Of a stretch of 18,955 bases of DNA, positions 6,937-15,843 are shown piece after piece. The notes beneath the pieces are model-generated. The model ran no database searches, was not told where the DNA came from, and saw only the letters and a list, made by a program, of their open reading frames with translations. Location: NCBI GenBank assembly GCA_043778625.1, contig JAYWFU010000086.1, forward strand, positions 1 through 18,955. Direction: 5' to 3'. The stretch comes from JACMRI01 sp043778625 (GTDB lineage Bacteria > Bacteroidota > Bacteroidia > UBA4408). Both the position numbers and the translations under genes were made by a program. Position 1 is the first letter of the stretch. Every line of letters begins with the position of its first letter.

Positions 6937-9900
6937 CTATGGCGCTAACGTAAACCTAATTTTTACACCTGCCTGTGTGTTGGCGGTTTTAAACGAGGTG
7001 GACACAAACGGATTGTTTACGTTACGGTCGTAAAATGCTTGTAATATTAAATTTTGATTAATGGCATAGTCGGCAGTGAGTTTAATAGTAGTAACATTTT
7101 GCCCTGCAGTAAGTTGGTTACTAGCATCACTGGCTTTACGTATAATAGTTTTGTTATTACGTATAGATAAATCGGCACGCAGGTTTACATCGCTTTTTAA
7201 AGTAGTTTTAGTGCCTTGAAAATTAAAATTAAGTTTTACATCTTTAAATTTATATCCTCCTCCCACTACAATTTCCTTACCCTGTATTTCGGTTAATTGT
7301 GTGTTGGTAAAATTCATGTTTAAATTACGGTCACGCTTAATTTCAAACTTAGTGGTTACACCGTTTATCCAAGTCATATCAGTACCTAACAGCGGACTAA
7401 ATGATTCTACGATAGTGATGTTATTAATAATATTTTCGGTATAATAATTTTGGTTTCTATCCAACTGATTATTACTACTACTATAATTTAAGTTACCCGT
7501 ATAGCTTCCAACACTGTACGTACTTTTGTAACTATGGTTTAACGTTATTGATTTGAATATCCCCTTAAATGCTTTTAAGCGAGATAATCCGTCGTACGTT
7601 ACTCGCCAGTTAGGCAATGGTATTTTAGGAAAAGCCGTTGTAGCAGTTTTGCCTACGCTCGTGCCTGTGTAAGCGGCTAAAAATGCAGGTATCATTACAT
7701 CTTGTGATGTTGCTCCATAACCTTTTCCGTACCCATTAGCATCTTTTACGGTATTTAATTTGTCTGACACATCAATTCTATTTTTTAAAAACTGCTCAAA
7801 CACTTCGTTTTTATACGTTTGTTTTTCATTTTTAATAAACGCAGTTTTGAGAGTAACAGTGGTTATACTAAATGTTCCGTTATCAATAGGGCTCAACGAT
7901 GCGTAATCAGTGCCTTGCCAACGGTACAACTCGGTGTGGTTAAGCGATGATTGTCGGCTTGCCGTTAAATCAATTTTAACATCTTTAATAGGTTCGAGGT
8001 TAGTACGCAGGTTTAAATTTTTGGTAGTATTAAATGTGTATTGCGTATTTACCTCTCTCGATTTAACTAGCCAGCCTGCATCGCCTGCGGTTTCGGCTAT
8101 GTTGCGGTCTTGCACTCCGCCTATAAACGCCCAACCTGGCGATGGTGCGTTAATGCTGCCGTCCATACCCAACAAGTGATTGCGAGTATTATACCCAGGT
8201 AATAGCGAACCATTACTCTCAGTATAGCTTGCCGAAGTATTTTTTAAACTCAGTACAAACTTTGTAATGCCTGCTAACAAAAGGTTTGGTGCATTTACTT
8301 TTAAGGCACGTTCCAACGAATCTAATTTACGGTTGTATATTTTAATACGTTTTTTATCCTTACGAGTAGAATCTTTTATAGCAAATATGTTTTCGTTTTC
8401 GTGCTTACGTTTTGCCTTAGTTAATTGTTTGTCTAAGCGCACCAAATGTTTTTCTTTGGTATCTAACGAGTCTTTGTACAGTTTTATTTTAGCATCTATC
8501 TCGTTCTTTTTAGGAGCGGGTTTAGGCGCCGAGGTAATTTTTTTATAGTAAGGTATTTTGTTAAACAAGCCCACCATATTCAACGTTAAGTTAGCTTGCT
8601 TACTGTTAGAATTTTGTATGGTATTACCTAAACTATTTCCTGATGAGTCCACGTAGGCCTTTGATGCAGCTGTCCAATCATAATTACCAGTATAGCGTGT
8701 AGTAGCCGTAACCCAGTTAAACATAGGTATTTTATTAATAGGTATGATATAGTTTAAGCTAGCCGTGTGTTTATAACTGGTGTTACGTCCTCCTGTTTTA
8801 ATATTAGTTAGTACCGAATCTCGGTATTTACTATAAGCATCTAGTGCTTTATTGTACACCACTTTACCTAGAGTAGTATCTGCCTGCTGTTCGTTAGCAG
8901 TAGGCTTGTGAAATCTTACATTTGGCTCGTCAATGCGCGAAGCATTGGTGGCATTAAATGTAAATTCTAAGCTTTTGCTTAAATCGTGTGCATAATCATA
9001 CGTACGGTTCATTACAAAGTTTTTGAAAAACGTAGGTATAATTATTTGTCCAAAATCAGCATTGTTTCTAAACTGTTGTTCGCTGTATTGTCGGTCTAAA
9101 TCTACTCTAAAACCAAGCCGTTTGGGAGCAAGACCAATATTAAAGTCCTTCACTATTTTCATCGATTGGCGTTTCATAAACTTAGAAGTTGTTTTTGCAA
9201 ACGGTTCAAACTTTAACGGCTTAGCAGGACTAAAACCATAATTTAAACTCGCTTTTTGCGTAAACGAATTTTGAAACTCCAAGTTAATATCTCTATGTGC
9301 CATATCAGTGTAGGCGTAGGTGGCCGCCCAATTCTCTACATCGTACACGCGTGCCTTTTTACTGTTCTTTCCTTTTTCTTTTTTCACGTTAGTAAAATTC
9401 AAACTACGACGGCGTGTATAATCTTGCGTGCGTATTTTTAAGGTATCTCTTTCGCCCTCTGTATCCAAATTGTCTAATGATTTTTTATAGGTAATATCAG
9501 GGTCGAGCGGGTTAAAGCGTGGCGTTATAAATTGTTCCGAAAAGCCCATGTATATCGGTATGCGTAAGTTCCAACTTTTTGGTGTAAACTTATCTAGGGC
9601 AAAGTTTCCTGATAAATCGTACTTTTTGGTAGTTTCCTTAAACCGTTCGTTCAAGCGTTGGTCAAGCCCACCAAAACCTGGTGTGCTCATGTTAGCAGCT
9701 GCGCTTACTGTACCCAAATCGGCTAATTTAGCCTGTACACGTGCTAGTGCCGCCCAACCACTTATGTTGTCAAAATCGCTCAAGCGTAATTCATTAGCCC
9801 ACACCTCTGCGCACACGGGTTGTCCATCGTCGGCATCAGTGGCATTTTGTTTTTTAGGGTTTCTAATGCCTATCATCACTATTTTTAAATTAGCAATGTT

Positions 9901-12900
9901 AGGGTTACCCACTACTGTAATGGTACGTTTTACCAGTACTCCCTCCTGATCTTTATCCGCATTAACACTGTAAGGGCGCACGAAGTCTGCACTATTATTG
10001 GCGTAGGCTGCATTACGTTTTAATTTAGCATCTTGCAGTTGCGCAAACTCTAGTTCAATATCATTTTGCGCAGGCCATATTAATGCGGGGTCGTTTACAC
10101 CTGGTGTGTTGGTAGCGTTGGGGGTGGTAAACTTTAGAGGCAATTCGTACTCGTAATAATTTTGGTCAAAGTCAGTACCCAAGCGTATAAATGCATTTAA
10201 CGTACCGTCAGGTGTAGCGCTTGTGGTTAGCTTGTTTTCGGCGTGCAAGTACATTTTAAGTTTTTTGTACATACGTATGTCAAATTCCGTGTTTTTAAAT
10301 GCTGCACGTTCGTCACCGTCTTGCAGGTTGCAGGTACTTAATGATAATGCTTGCTCGTTCAACTGTATTTGTACGTTGGTATTATTTAGCGTTTGACGCT
10401 GAATACCGGGTGGCAACACATAGTTTATACCATCACGCTTGCCATTTTCCTCTAAGTTTACAGCACCAATATTAAATTGTGTTTCGCTTGGTTCTACATC
10501 GTTAGTTACATACTCGCCTTGTGCGTATTGATTTTTAGCATATTTGCGCCAATCGCCACGTAGTAATTCTAACCGTCCAAAACGTAGGGTTACAGGCTTA
10601 TCAAATCCATTCATAAACATACGTATGAATCTAATACTGCGGTAATCGGCAATGTTACCAATGGTTTGCTGTGGCTCACGTACTGGTATTTTAAACTGAT
10701 ACCAATGTACATCAATAGTTTTGCCATCAATAGTTTTGCCTTGCCCTACTACTTTGTTGGTAATAAAATTACGCCCTACCACCATATCCTGTGGTGTAAT
10801 GCGCACACGGTATTGGTAGTATGCCTCGTTTCTATTTAAGGTATTATCCTTGTTAATATCCTCGCTATTAGGCTGTGTAGTGGCTTGTGTGGGGTATGGG
10901 TCGCTTGATGCTGTAATTTTAGAGTTACCATCGGGGTTATTAAATAGCTTGTAACGGTCAATTATTGTGGCCTTAGCGGTATCATAATTATTATCACGAT
11001 AGTAGTTGTAATTGTCGGAAGCAGGATCGTTAAACGCACTTAGGTAAGCCTTAGAAGTAGCACCATAATTAGTTTGTAGCGTAGTTAAATAGTTGGCGTT
11101 ACGTAATTTTTCTTCATTATTGTTTTCGCCATCGTACCCCACATCTTGAAACGAACGTGAAGCGGGGTCGTTATCAAACGCATTATTTACAATTTGGCGG
11201 GTAGGTACAACTCCCCAAGCTGTGGTGTCAGTAATATCAGTGGCTTGTTGTATAGCATTTACAGGTAAACCATTTTCGTAAAACAAACGATTATCTTTTA
11301 ATACATCTTCGCTTACATCCCCTAAGTTAAAATTCAAATAACCTTCGGTTGGCGGCGATGAGTTAGGGCCATGCACGCCTTGATACGAGGCTAAATCAAA
11401 CGGATCCATCATCCAAACTTGTATGTATTGTATATTTGCGTTTTCAAAATCGGTGGTTTCTAACCTACGCTGAATACCCGCCCAATTATTACGTGGGTTG
11501 GTAAACTTACCATCAGCACCAATAGTTGTGTTAAAATTATAAGGACCACGTTCGTCAGGAAAATACGATAAATCCAACACCTGTAAGTTAGTTACTTGTT
11601 GCGCAGGTGTTAACGATTTATTAGGGAAAATTTCAGTTTCCTGCACCGACCGCATATAATTGTTACTCTGTTGTGTTTTATCATTAGCAATGTGCGAAGG
11701 CGTTGTACCATCGTTGCGATAAAATAATGGGTCAATAACATACCACGCTAGTTTGGCACGTCTAAAACCTGATTGTGTATCGGGTAAACCAGCATCGCTA
11801 AACAATGCTGGTTGGTTTTGTGGTATACTGGCCAACGACCACGAGTTTTGGTTACGCAAATCAATAGTGGATTGCGATCCTTCAAAATCATCAATATACG
11901 AGTTACCTTTTATGGCTTTGCTTTGCCCAGGTATTAGCTGCGCAAACTCGCCACTGGCAGTAATGTTACTAGCATCTTTAGTACTGTAAAACGGTAGCTT
12001 ATCTACCAAGCGAGTAATAAACGGAGTTTCCTTACTATAGTTGGCATTAAAGCCATATATACTGTTAGAAATGGGTTCGTCGCCTATGTTAATTTTTTGA
12101 GTAAGTGGGCGTTCGGTAGCGTGCAAAAACGTACCGCCAAGCACAAAGTCTTTGCTAAAGTTATAATCTAAGTGCGTACCCCACAACGACTTTTGAGTAA
12201 CACTAAACAAGCTATTGTTTTCAAACGATGCCTTAATTTGTTGCCCCGAATTAAGTATTGCATCGTTAATAATTTTAACTCTACCTATGGTGTAATCCAC
12301 CGTATAATCTACGTTTTCTTTAAGCAATACTCCTCCAGCTGTTACGGTTACCGAACCTTGCGGAATGTTAAGTGCGTTTAATGATATATCGGCTCCTGAC
12401 GATGATTTGTATTGTCCTTTAATTTTGTACCTATTTAAGTTAGGAAATAATTGCGCTGCAAATTTTGTACTGTCGTACAATTGTTGATACACGTACGGTT
12501 TACTTTCGTCAGTAAGAGTAGTTGTTCCTGCTATTTTTTTAGCTAAATAATTACCAAACGGCTCTACTGACGGAAAATAAATCCGCCCCTTTTCTAAGTT
12601 AATAGTAACGCCATCAATAACGTCAAACACACCATCGGGCGCAGGATCTAGCTGTGCATTTAATCTATCTAACCCTAACACACGCACCAATGGAGTGTCC
12701 TTAGCGTTGCCTGCTGCTATGTAATTAAAATCAATATTCTTACGTACATCAGTATGCAAAATATCCAATCTAAAACCATCACGCTGTATTTGAAACGCAC
12801 CCAACGAATACACGTTTTTCATCATTAAATCCCATGTAGGCAATTGCACATTAGTGAGTGTTGCTTTTAATAATTTAAGATACAATACTTTGGGCGCATC

Positions 12901-14400
12901 TACTCCATCGGTACTAAATTCGCCTACTTGGTAGGTTTTACCATCAATGGTATATTGGTAGGCTACCGCCAAAACTTCATCGGCATTCAATGATTGATTT
13001 AACGAAATAAAACCTAGTTTAGCATTAAACGTAAACTCGTTAGGTTGTAGTTTTTTGGCCACTGTAATATCGTAATCTTTGGTAAGTGTAAAGTTTTTGT
13101 TTTTGAAAAAACCACCACTCAAGCCCGACACATTTAATATTTGCGAATAATCGCGAGTGGCGGGGTAAGCGCTTAATACATTTAGTAAATTATTACTTGT
13201 ATTGTCAGGGTACGTTGCACCACCTACGTTGCTAACCACGCTGTTGGTAGTGCTTGGCGTAGCTTCGCCCATATCCATAAACGCGGCTATATTACGGTTG
13301 TTTACATCGTAAGTACGGTTAGTTACCCATACTTCCATACGTGTAATGTTTACTTGGCTATTTACAAACGGTAAGCGAGTAAGCGACCTGTCATAATTTT
13401 TATAAAAGTATTGACTCACAAAATAATGCTTGTTAGCCTCGTAGTTGTCTGCCTTTACTTCAAAAGTTTGCAACTGCCCACCACCAGGCGGAATGGTAAC
13501 TTCTTTCTTTTGCGATTTTTGCTGACTCACTACTGCCATTACATTTAATTTACCAAATTTTAAATTGGTTTTAGCACCAAATAAATTTTGCGACCCTGTA
13601 ATTAACGAGCTTGTTAGTGGCATGGTAATGTTTCCTAATTCTATTTTTTGCAAAATATCGTCTTCGTTACCAGCCCATTCGAGTTTGGTTATATTTTCAA
13701 AATCAAAGGTGGCCTCTGTGTTGTAGTTGGTGGATAATTTAAACTTATCTCCTATTTTACCAGTAACGCTTAGTTGTATTTTTTGATTAAAATCAAAATT
13801 TCTTTGAGTCCTGTTACGTACTGGTATAGCAGGATTAGCATTTTTTGATATACTATATCCAAACGATAGTTCAGCAGTCCCTTGTGGGCGAATATCAATA
13901 ACATTGCTTCCAAAAATACGGTCGAACATTTCGCCTCCTACATTAAGTTTAGGTATTAACGATGGTTTTTGTTTGTTAAAATTAGCGGCCTCTACTTTTC
14001 CTTTATAATAATCACGCATTGATTTTTGCATATCGTAGCGCTTGTATTCTTCCAAAGTATAGTAGGTAGTGGGCTTATATACATTATCGCCCATTTTTTG
14101 AGTTACCTCATAATTGCCTGTAGTGGGGTTGTATTTAATTTCTTTTTTAACATTACTAGGCTCTTCCATCGTAAGTTTTGACGAGTATCCATCTTCGTAA
14201 GGATTACCCGTATACGACCTGTCTTTAAACGGAAATGGTAATGTTACAGGCTTAGTGGTTTTATTAGTATCTACTAACATAGCCTCTAGCGCAAATGCCT
14301 CGTATCCCTGCGGCACAACAACATGTAGGCCTGTAGCATAGGCATAAACACCTATACACAACGTAGCTATTAAAGCATAAATAATAGTTTTAAATTTCAT
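6937..14400 (-). CDS. sprA: SprA/Sov, outer-membrane translocon of the type IX secretion system
   Basis: SprA forms the giant outer-membrane barrel through which type IX substrates leave the cell; it is also needed for gliding in flavobacteria, and the Porphyromonas counterpart is Sov. Started at the ATG at 14400 (a TTG two codons earlier is less likely) the protein has 2487 residues, within the usual range of about 2300-2500. It opens with a signal peptide (MKFKTIIYALIATLCIGVYA). Family hallmarks include NIDIRPQG-like text in the first 200 residues, GRIYFPSVEPFG in the first third, the IDDFEGSQSTIDLRNQNSW block near residue 835, and a C-terminus of alternating beta strands ending KIRFTLAP. 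A lysine/glutamate-rich, probably helical stretch sits at about 1957-2035 and may be a lineage-specific loop. The gene starts 9 bp after ruvA, a neighbour pair I know from other Bacteroidota. No gcvH follows; an accessory gene does. No frameshift or internal stop is seen. Confidence 0.96.
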   Translation of the reverse strand: MKFKTIIYALIATLCIGVYAYATGLHVVVPQGYEAFALEAMLVDTNKTTKPVTLPFPFKDRSYTGNPYEDGYSSKLTMEEPSNVKKEIKYNPTTGNYEVTQKMGDNVYKPTTYYTLEEYKRYDMQKSMRDYYKGKVEAANFNKQKPSLIPKLNVGGEMFDRIFGSNVIDIRPQGTAELSFGYSISKNANPAIPVRNRTQRNFDFNQKIQLSVTGKIGDKFKLSTNYNTEATFDFENITKLEWAGNEDDILQKIELGNITMPLTSSLITGSQNLFGAKTNLKFGKLNVMAVVSQQKSQKKEVTIPPGGGQLQTFEVKADNYEANKHYFVSQYFYKNYDRSLTRLPFVNSQVNITRMEVWVTNRTYDVNNRNIAAFMDMGEATPSTTNSVVSNVGGATYPDNTSNNLLNVLSAYPATRDYSQILNVSGLSGGFFKNKNFTLTKDYDITVAKKLQPNEFTFNAKLGFISLNQSLNADEVLAVAYQYTIDGKTYQVGEFSTDGVDAPKVLYLKLLKATLTNVQLPTWDLMMKNVYSLGAFQIQRDGFRLDILHTDVRKNIDFNYIAAGNAKDTPLVRVLGLDRLNAQLDPAPDGVFDVIDGVTINLEKGRIYFPSVEPFGNYLAKKIAGTTTLTDESKPYVYQQLYDSTKFAAQLFPNLNRYKIKGQYKSSSGADISLNALNIPQGSVTVTAGGVLLKENVDYTVDYTIGRVKIINDAILNSGQQIKASFENNSLFSVTQKSLWGTHLDYNFSKDFVLGGTFLHATERPLTQKINIGDEPISNSIYGFNANYSKETPFITRLVDKLPFYSTKDASNITASGEFAQLIPGQSKAIKGNSYIDDFEGSQSTIDLRNQNSWSLASIPQNQPALFSDAGLPDTQSGFRRAKLAWYVIDPLFYRNDGTTPSHIANDKTQQSNNYMRSVQETEIFPNKSLTPAQQVTNLQVLDLSYFPDERGPYNFNTTIGADGKFTNPRNNWAGIQRRLETTDFENANIQYIQVWMMDPFDLASYQGVHGPNSSPPTEGYLNFNLGDVSEDVLKDNRLFYENGLPVNAIQQATDITDTTAWGVVPTRQIVNNAFDNDPASRSFQDVGYDGENNNEEKLRNANYLTTLQTNYGATSKAYLSAFNDPASDNYNYYRDNNYDTAKATIIDRYKLFNNPDGNSKITASSDPYPTQATTQPNSEDINKDNTLNRNEAYYQYRVRITPQDMVVGRNFITNKVVGQGKTIDGKTIDVHWYQFKIPVREPQQTIGNIADYRSIRFIRMFMNGFDKPVTLRFGRLELLRGDWRKYAKNQYAQGEYVTNDVEPSETQFNIGAVNLEENGKRDGINYVLPPGIQRQTLNNTNVQIQLNEQALSLSTCNLQDGDERAAFKNTEFDIRMYKKLKMYLHAENKLTTSATPDGTLNAFIRLGTDFDQNYYEYELPLKFTTPNATNTPGVNDPALIWPAQNDIELEFAQLQDAKLKRNAAYANNSADFVRPYSVNADKDQEGVLVKRTITVVGNPNIANLKIVMIGIRNPKKQNATDADDGQPVCAEVWANELRLSDFDNISGWAALARVQAKLADLGTVSAAANMSTPGFGGLDQRLNERFKETTKKYDLSGNFALDKFTPKSWNLRIPIYMGFSEQFITPRFNPLDPDITYKKSLDNLDTEGERDTLKIRTQDYTRRRSLNFTNVKKEKGKNSKKARVYDVENWAATYAYTDMAHRDINLEFQNSFTQKASLNYGFSPAKPLKFEPFAKTTSKFMKRQSMKIVKDFNIGLAPKRLGFRVDLDRQYSEQQFRNNADFGQIIIPTFFKNFVMNRTYDYAHDLSKSLEFTFNATNASRIDEPNVRFHKPTANEQQADTTLGKVVYNKALDAYSKYRDSVLTNIKTGGRNTSYKHTASLNYIIPINKIPMFNWVTATTRYTGNYDWTAASKAYVDSSGNSLGNTIQNSNSKQANLTLNMVGLFNKIPYYKKITSAPKPAPKKNEIDAKIKLYKDSLDTKEKHLVRLDKQLTKAKRKHENENIFAIKDSTRKDKKRIKIYNRKLDSLERALKVNAPNLLLAGITKFVLSLKNTSASYTESNGSLLPGYNTRNHLLGMDGSINAPSPGWAFIGGVQDRNIAETAGDAGWLVKSREVNTQYTFNTTKNLNLRTNLEPIKDVKIDLTASRQSSLNHTELYRWQGTDYASLSPIDNGTFSITTVTLKTAFIKNEKQTYKNEVFEQFLKNRIDVSDKLNTVKDANGYGKGYGATSQDVMIPAFLAAYTGTSVGKTATTAFPKIPLPNWRVTYDGLSRLKAFKGIFKSITLNHSYKSTYSVGSYTGNLNYSSSNNQLDRNQNYYTENIINNITIVESFSPLLGTDMTWINGVTTKFEIKRDRNLNMNFTNTQLTEIQGKEIVVGGGYKFKDVKLNFNFQGTKTTLKSDVNLRADLSIRNNKTIIRKASDASNQLTAGQNVTTIKLTADYAINQNLILQAFYDRNVNNPFVSTSFKTANTQAGVKIRFTLAP

Positions 14401-14409
14401 TAGCAACTA

Positions 14410-15012
14410 CTAAATATTTTTTAAGGCTAGTTTAATTAATTGCTCTACGGTAAGTGCGTCACCCGATGCTTTTATAACTTTATCCAAGGCCTTATCGGCT
14501 ACGTTTTTAGTAAAGCCTAACATAATTAAGGCGGATAGGGCTTCCTCTTTAAGTGGACTTGAAACCGAGGCTCCTGCAAACATTTCGGTAACGCCACCGC
14601 TCAATATCATTTCTTTAGTAAGTTTATCCTTGAGGCTAACCACTATTAACTCCGCCGTTTTAGCACCTACACCTTTGCAGGCTTGTAATACTTTAGCTTG
14701 GTTATGGGTAACGGCTTCAATAATTTCTTTAGCACCCAACGAGGATAGTATCATACGTGCCGTAGCTGGCCCAACGCCTGATACAGAAGTAAGTTGCAAA
14801 AATAGTTGACGCTCAGCGTTATCAATAAAACCATAGAGTACGTGTGCATCTTCGCGTATGGCTAGGTGTGTATATAATTTGCAACGTTCGCCCTCGGGCA
14901 AACGCGAAAATGTATTTAACGATATGTTAATATAATAACCAACACCACCACAGTCAATAACAACGTAGGTGGGTGTTTTTTCGACTAAACGTCCATCAAT
15001 ATGAGTAATCAT
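14410..15012 (-). CDS. ruvA: Holliday junction branch-migration complex subunit RuvA
   Basis: RuvA binds four-way DNA junctions as a tetramer and loads the RuvB motors that drive branch migration. The 200-residue protein has the N-terminal OB fold (MITHIDGRLVEKTPTYVVID, then GVGYYINIS and LYTHLAIREDAHVLYGF), two helix-hairpin-helix motifs (SVSGVGPATA at 76-85 and ACKGVGAKTAE at 111-121), and the small C-terminal RuvB-binding domain (about 155-200, EEALSALIMLGF). The acidic pin of domain II is not obvious from sequence alone. Length and domain order are standard. It is transcribed ahead of sprA. Its partner ruvB is on the other strand about 2.6 kb away, behind groESL. Confidence 0.95.
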   Translation of the reverse strand: MITHIDGRLVEKTPTYVVIDCGGVGYYINISLNTFSRLPEGERCKLYTHLAIREDAHVLYGFIDNAERQLFLQLTSVSGVGPATARMILSSLGAKEIIEAVTHNQAKVLQACKGVGAKTAELIVVSLKDKLTKEMILSGGVTEMFAGASVSSPLKEEALSALIMLGFTKNVADKALDKVIKASGDALTVEQLIKLALKNI

Positions 15013-15123
15013 TTATAAAATAATAATAGGTAGCGTAGATGTGTAATCGATATACTTGGATTTTAATTGGGTTAAGTGGTAAAAATAATAAAAATAATTA
15101 AATAACGCTTGCTATATAATGCA

Positions 15124-15274
15124 ACTAAAGCTACTAACAAAAAATGTGGGGGTTTAGTATTGAAAGACTATAACATTACGCTAAATAACACGTTTAAAGC
15201 TAGCGTTGTTATAAGAGTTTGCTTTGTAAATAGCTTAATTTAATAGCAATTTGCAAAAAATTAGTTGCTTTAGT
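15124..15274. repeat. Nested inverted-repeat block, possible structured RNA or MITE-like remnant
   Basis: ACTAAAGCTACTAA (15124-15137) and TTAGTTGCTTTAGT (15261-15274) are inverted copies matching at 13 of 14 positions. Inside them, TATAAC-ATT-ACGCTA (15169-15183) pairs with TAGCGT-T-GTTATA (15201-15213), giving two 6-bp stems with a small internal loop and a 17-nt terminal loop. The centres of the two structures are only about 8 bp apart. The whole block is 151 bp. No target-site duplication is visible. Confidence 0.4.
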
Positions 15275-15363
15275 GTGTTTTATTTTTAACCGCTAAAATG
15301 AATTTAGCTTTATAAGATGTAACTTTTATACACTAAAATAATACTCCAGCCGAACCTTTACTA

Positions 15364-15401
15364 TGTCATACAACTGAAAAAATATCAGCCAAAAAATGAC
15401 A
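15364..15401. promoter_or_regulatory. Nested dyad upstream of groES
   Basis: TGTCAT (15364-15369) and ATGACA (15396-15401) form an outer dyad. CTGA (15374-15377) and TCAG (15385-15388) form an inner one with nearly the same centre. It lies about 120 bp before the groES ATG. A heat-shock or chaperone regulator could use it; this is inference from position only. Confidence 0.35.
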
Positions 15402-15433
15402 ATTATAAACCAATAACTGCAATATTGACTTGT

Positions 15434-15460
15434 AATGCTCACATTGTTTTGAGTGGCATT
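15434..15460. promoter_or_regulatory. Inverted repeat just upstream of groES, possible operator
   Basis: AATGC-T-CAC (15434-15442) and GTGGCATT (15453-15460) are inverted copies with one bulged T and a 10-bp centre. CATTGTTT occurs twice (15442-15449 and 15457-15464), and each copy resembles part of a TAnnTTTG element. The site has the position of a CIRCE element but does not match the CIRCE consensus well. Confidence 0.35.
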
Positions 15461-15518
15461 GTTTGTGAAAAACATTAAGTAACAAATTAATTATTTTAAC
15501 AAAAAATCATAAAGCAAC

Positions 15519-15797
15519 ATGGCAAAAATTAACATTAAACCAATTGGCGACCGCGTAGTTATTGAATCGTCGGAAGCAGAAACCAAAACAGCAAGCGGAT
15601 TATACATACCCGATACCGCTAAAGAAAAACCACAACACGGTAAAGTAATAGCTGTAGGAGCTGGTAAAAAAGACGAACCCATGACTGTAAAAGTAGGCGA
15701 CAAAGTATTGTATGGCAAATATGCAGGTACTGAAGTTACTGTTGATGGCAAAGAGTATTTGATTATGAAAGAAGCAGATATTTTTGCAATAGTTTAA
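15519..15797 (+). CDS. groES: Co-chaperonin GroES
   Basis: GroES caps the GroEL ring and closes the folding chamber. The 92-residue protein has the expected start (INIKPIGDRVVIE), the mobile loop that contacts GroEL (about residues 17-31, EAETKTASGLYIPD), the GKVIAVGAGKK segment, and the roof/base segment VGDKVLYGKYAGTEV followed by YLIMKEADIFAIV. Nothing is missing and length is standard for the 10-kDa form. It is the first gene of the groES-groEL operon and is followed 46 bp later by groEL. The leader before its ATG is A-rich with no Shine-Dalgarno sequence, common in Bacteroidota. The 500 bp in front carry candidate regulatory dyads. Confidence 0.97.
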   Translation: MAKINIKPIGDRVVIESSEAETKTASGLYIPDTAKEKPQHGKVIAVGAGKKDEPMTVKVGDKVLYGKYAGTEVTVDGKEYLIMKEADIFAIV

Positions 15798-15843
15798 TTA
15801 CAAATTAGTTTAATTAATCACACAATTATAATTTAAAAATAAA

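Larger units (their letters stand above)
15013..15518. other. Gene-free region between divergent ruvA and groES
   Basis: These 506 bp separate two divergently read genes and hold no convincing ORF. I see three structured sites: a nested inverted-repeat block (15124-15274), a nested dyad TGTCAT/CTGA/TCAG/ATGACA (15364-15401), and a dyad shortly before groES (15434-15460). Promoters for both genes must be here, but I find no full TTG plus TAnnTTTG pair on either strand. No tRNA or known riboswitch is apparent. Confidence 0.6.

Noticed and set aside
9548..9949. A 133-codon open frame on the plus strand inside sprA
   Set aside because: It is antisense to a strongly supported SprA region, its protein looks like reverse-frame text rich in Ser, Leu and Pro, and it has no leader or promoter.
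15124..15274. Complete mobile element
   Set aside because: There is no transposase and no target-site duplication at the outer repeats, so only a repeat block is claimed.
15434..15460. CIRCE (HrcA) element before groES
   Set aside because: Only parts fit: GAGTG is present, but the left half matches TTAGCACTC at about four of nine positions, so the dyad is listed as an unnamed inverted repeat.
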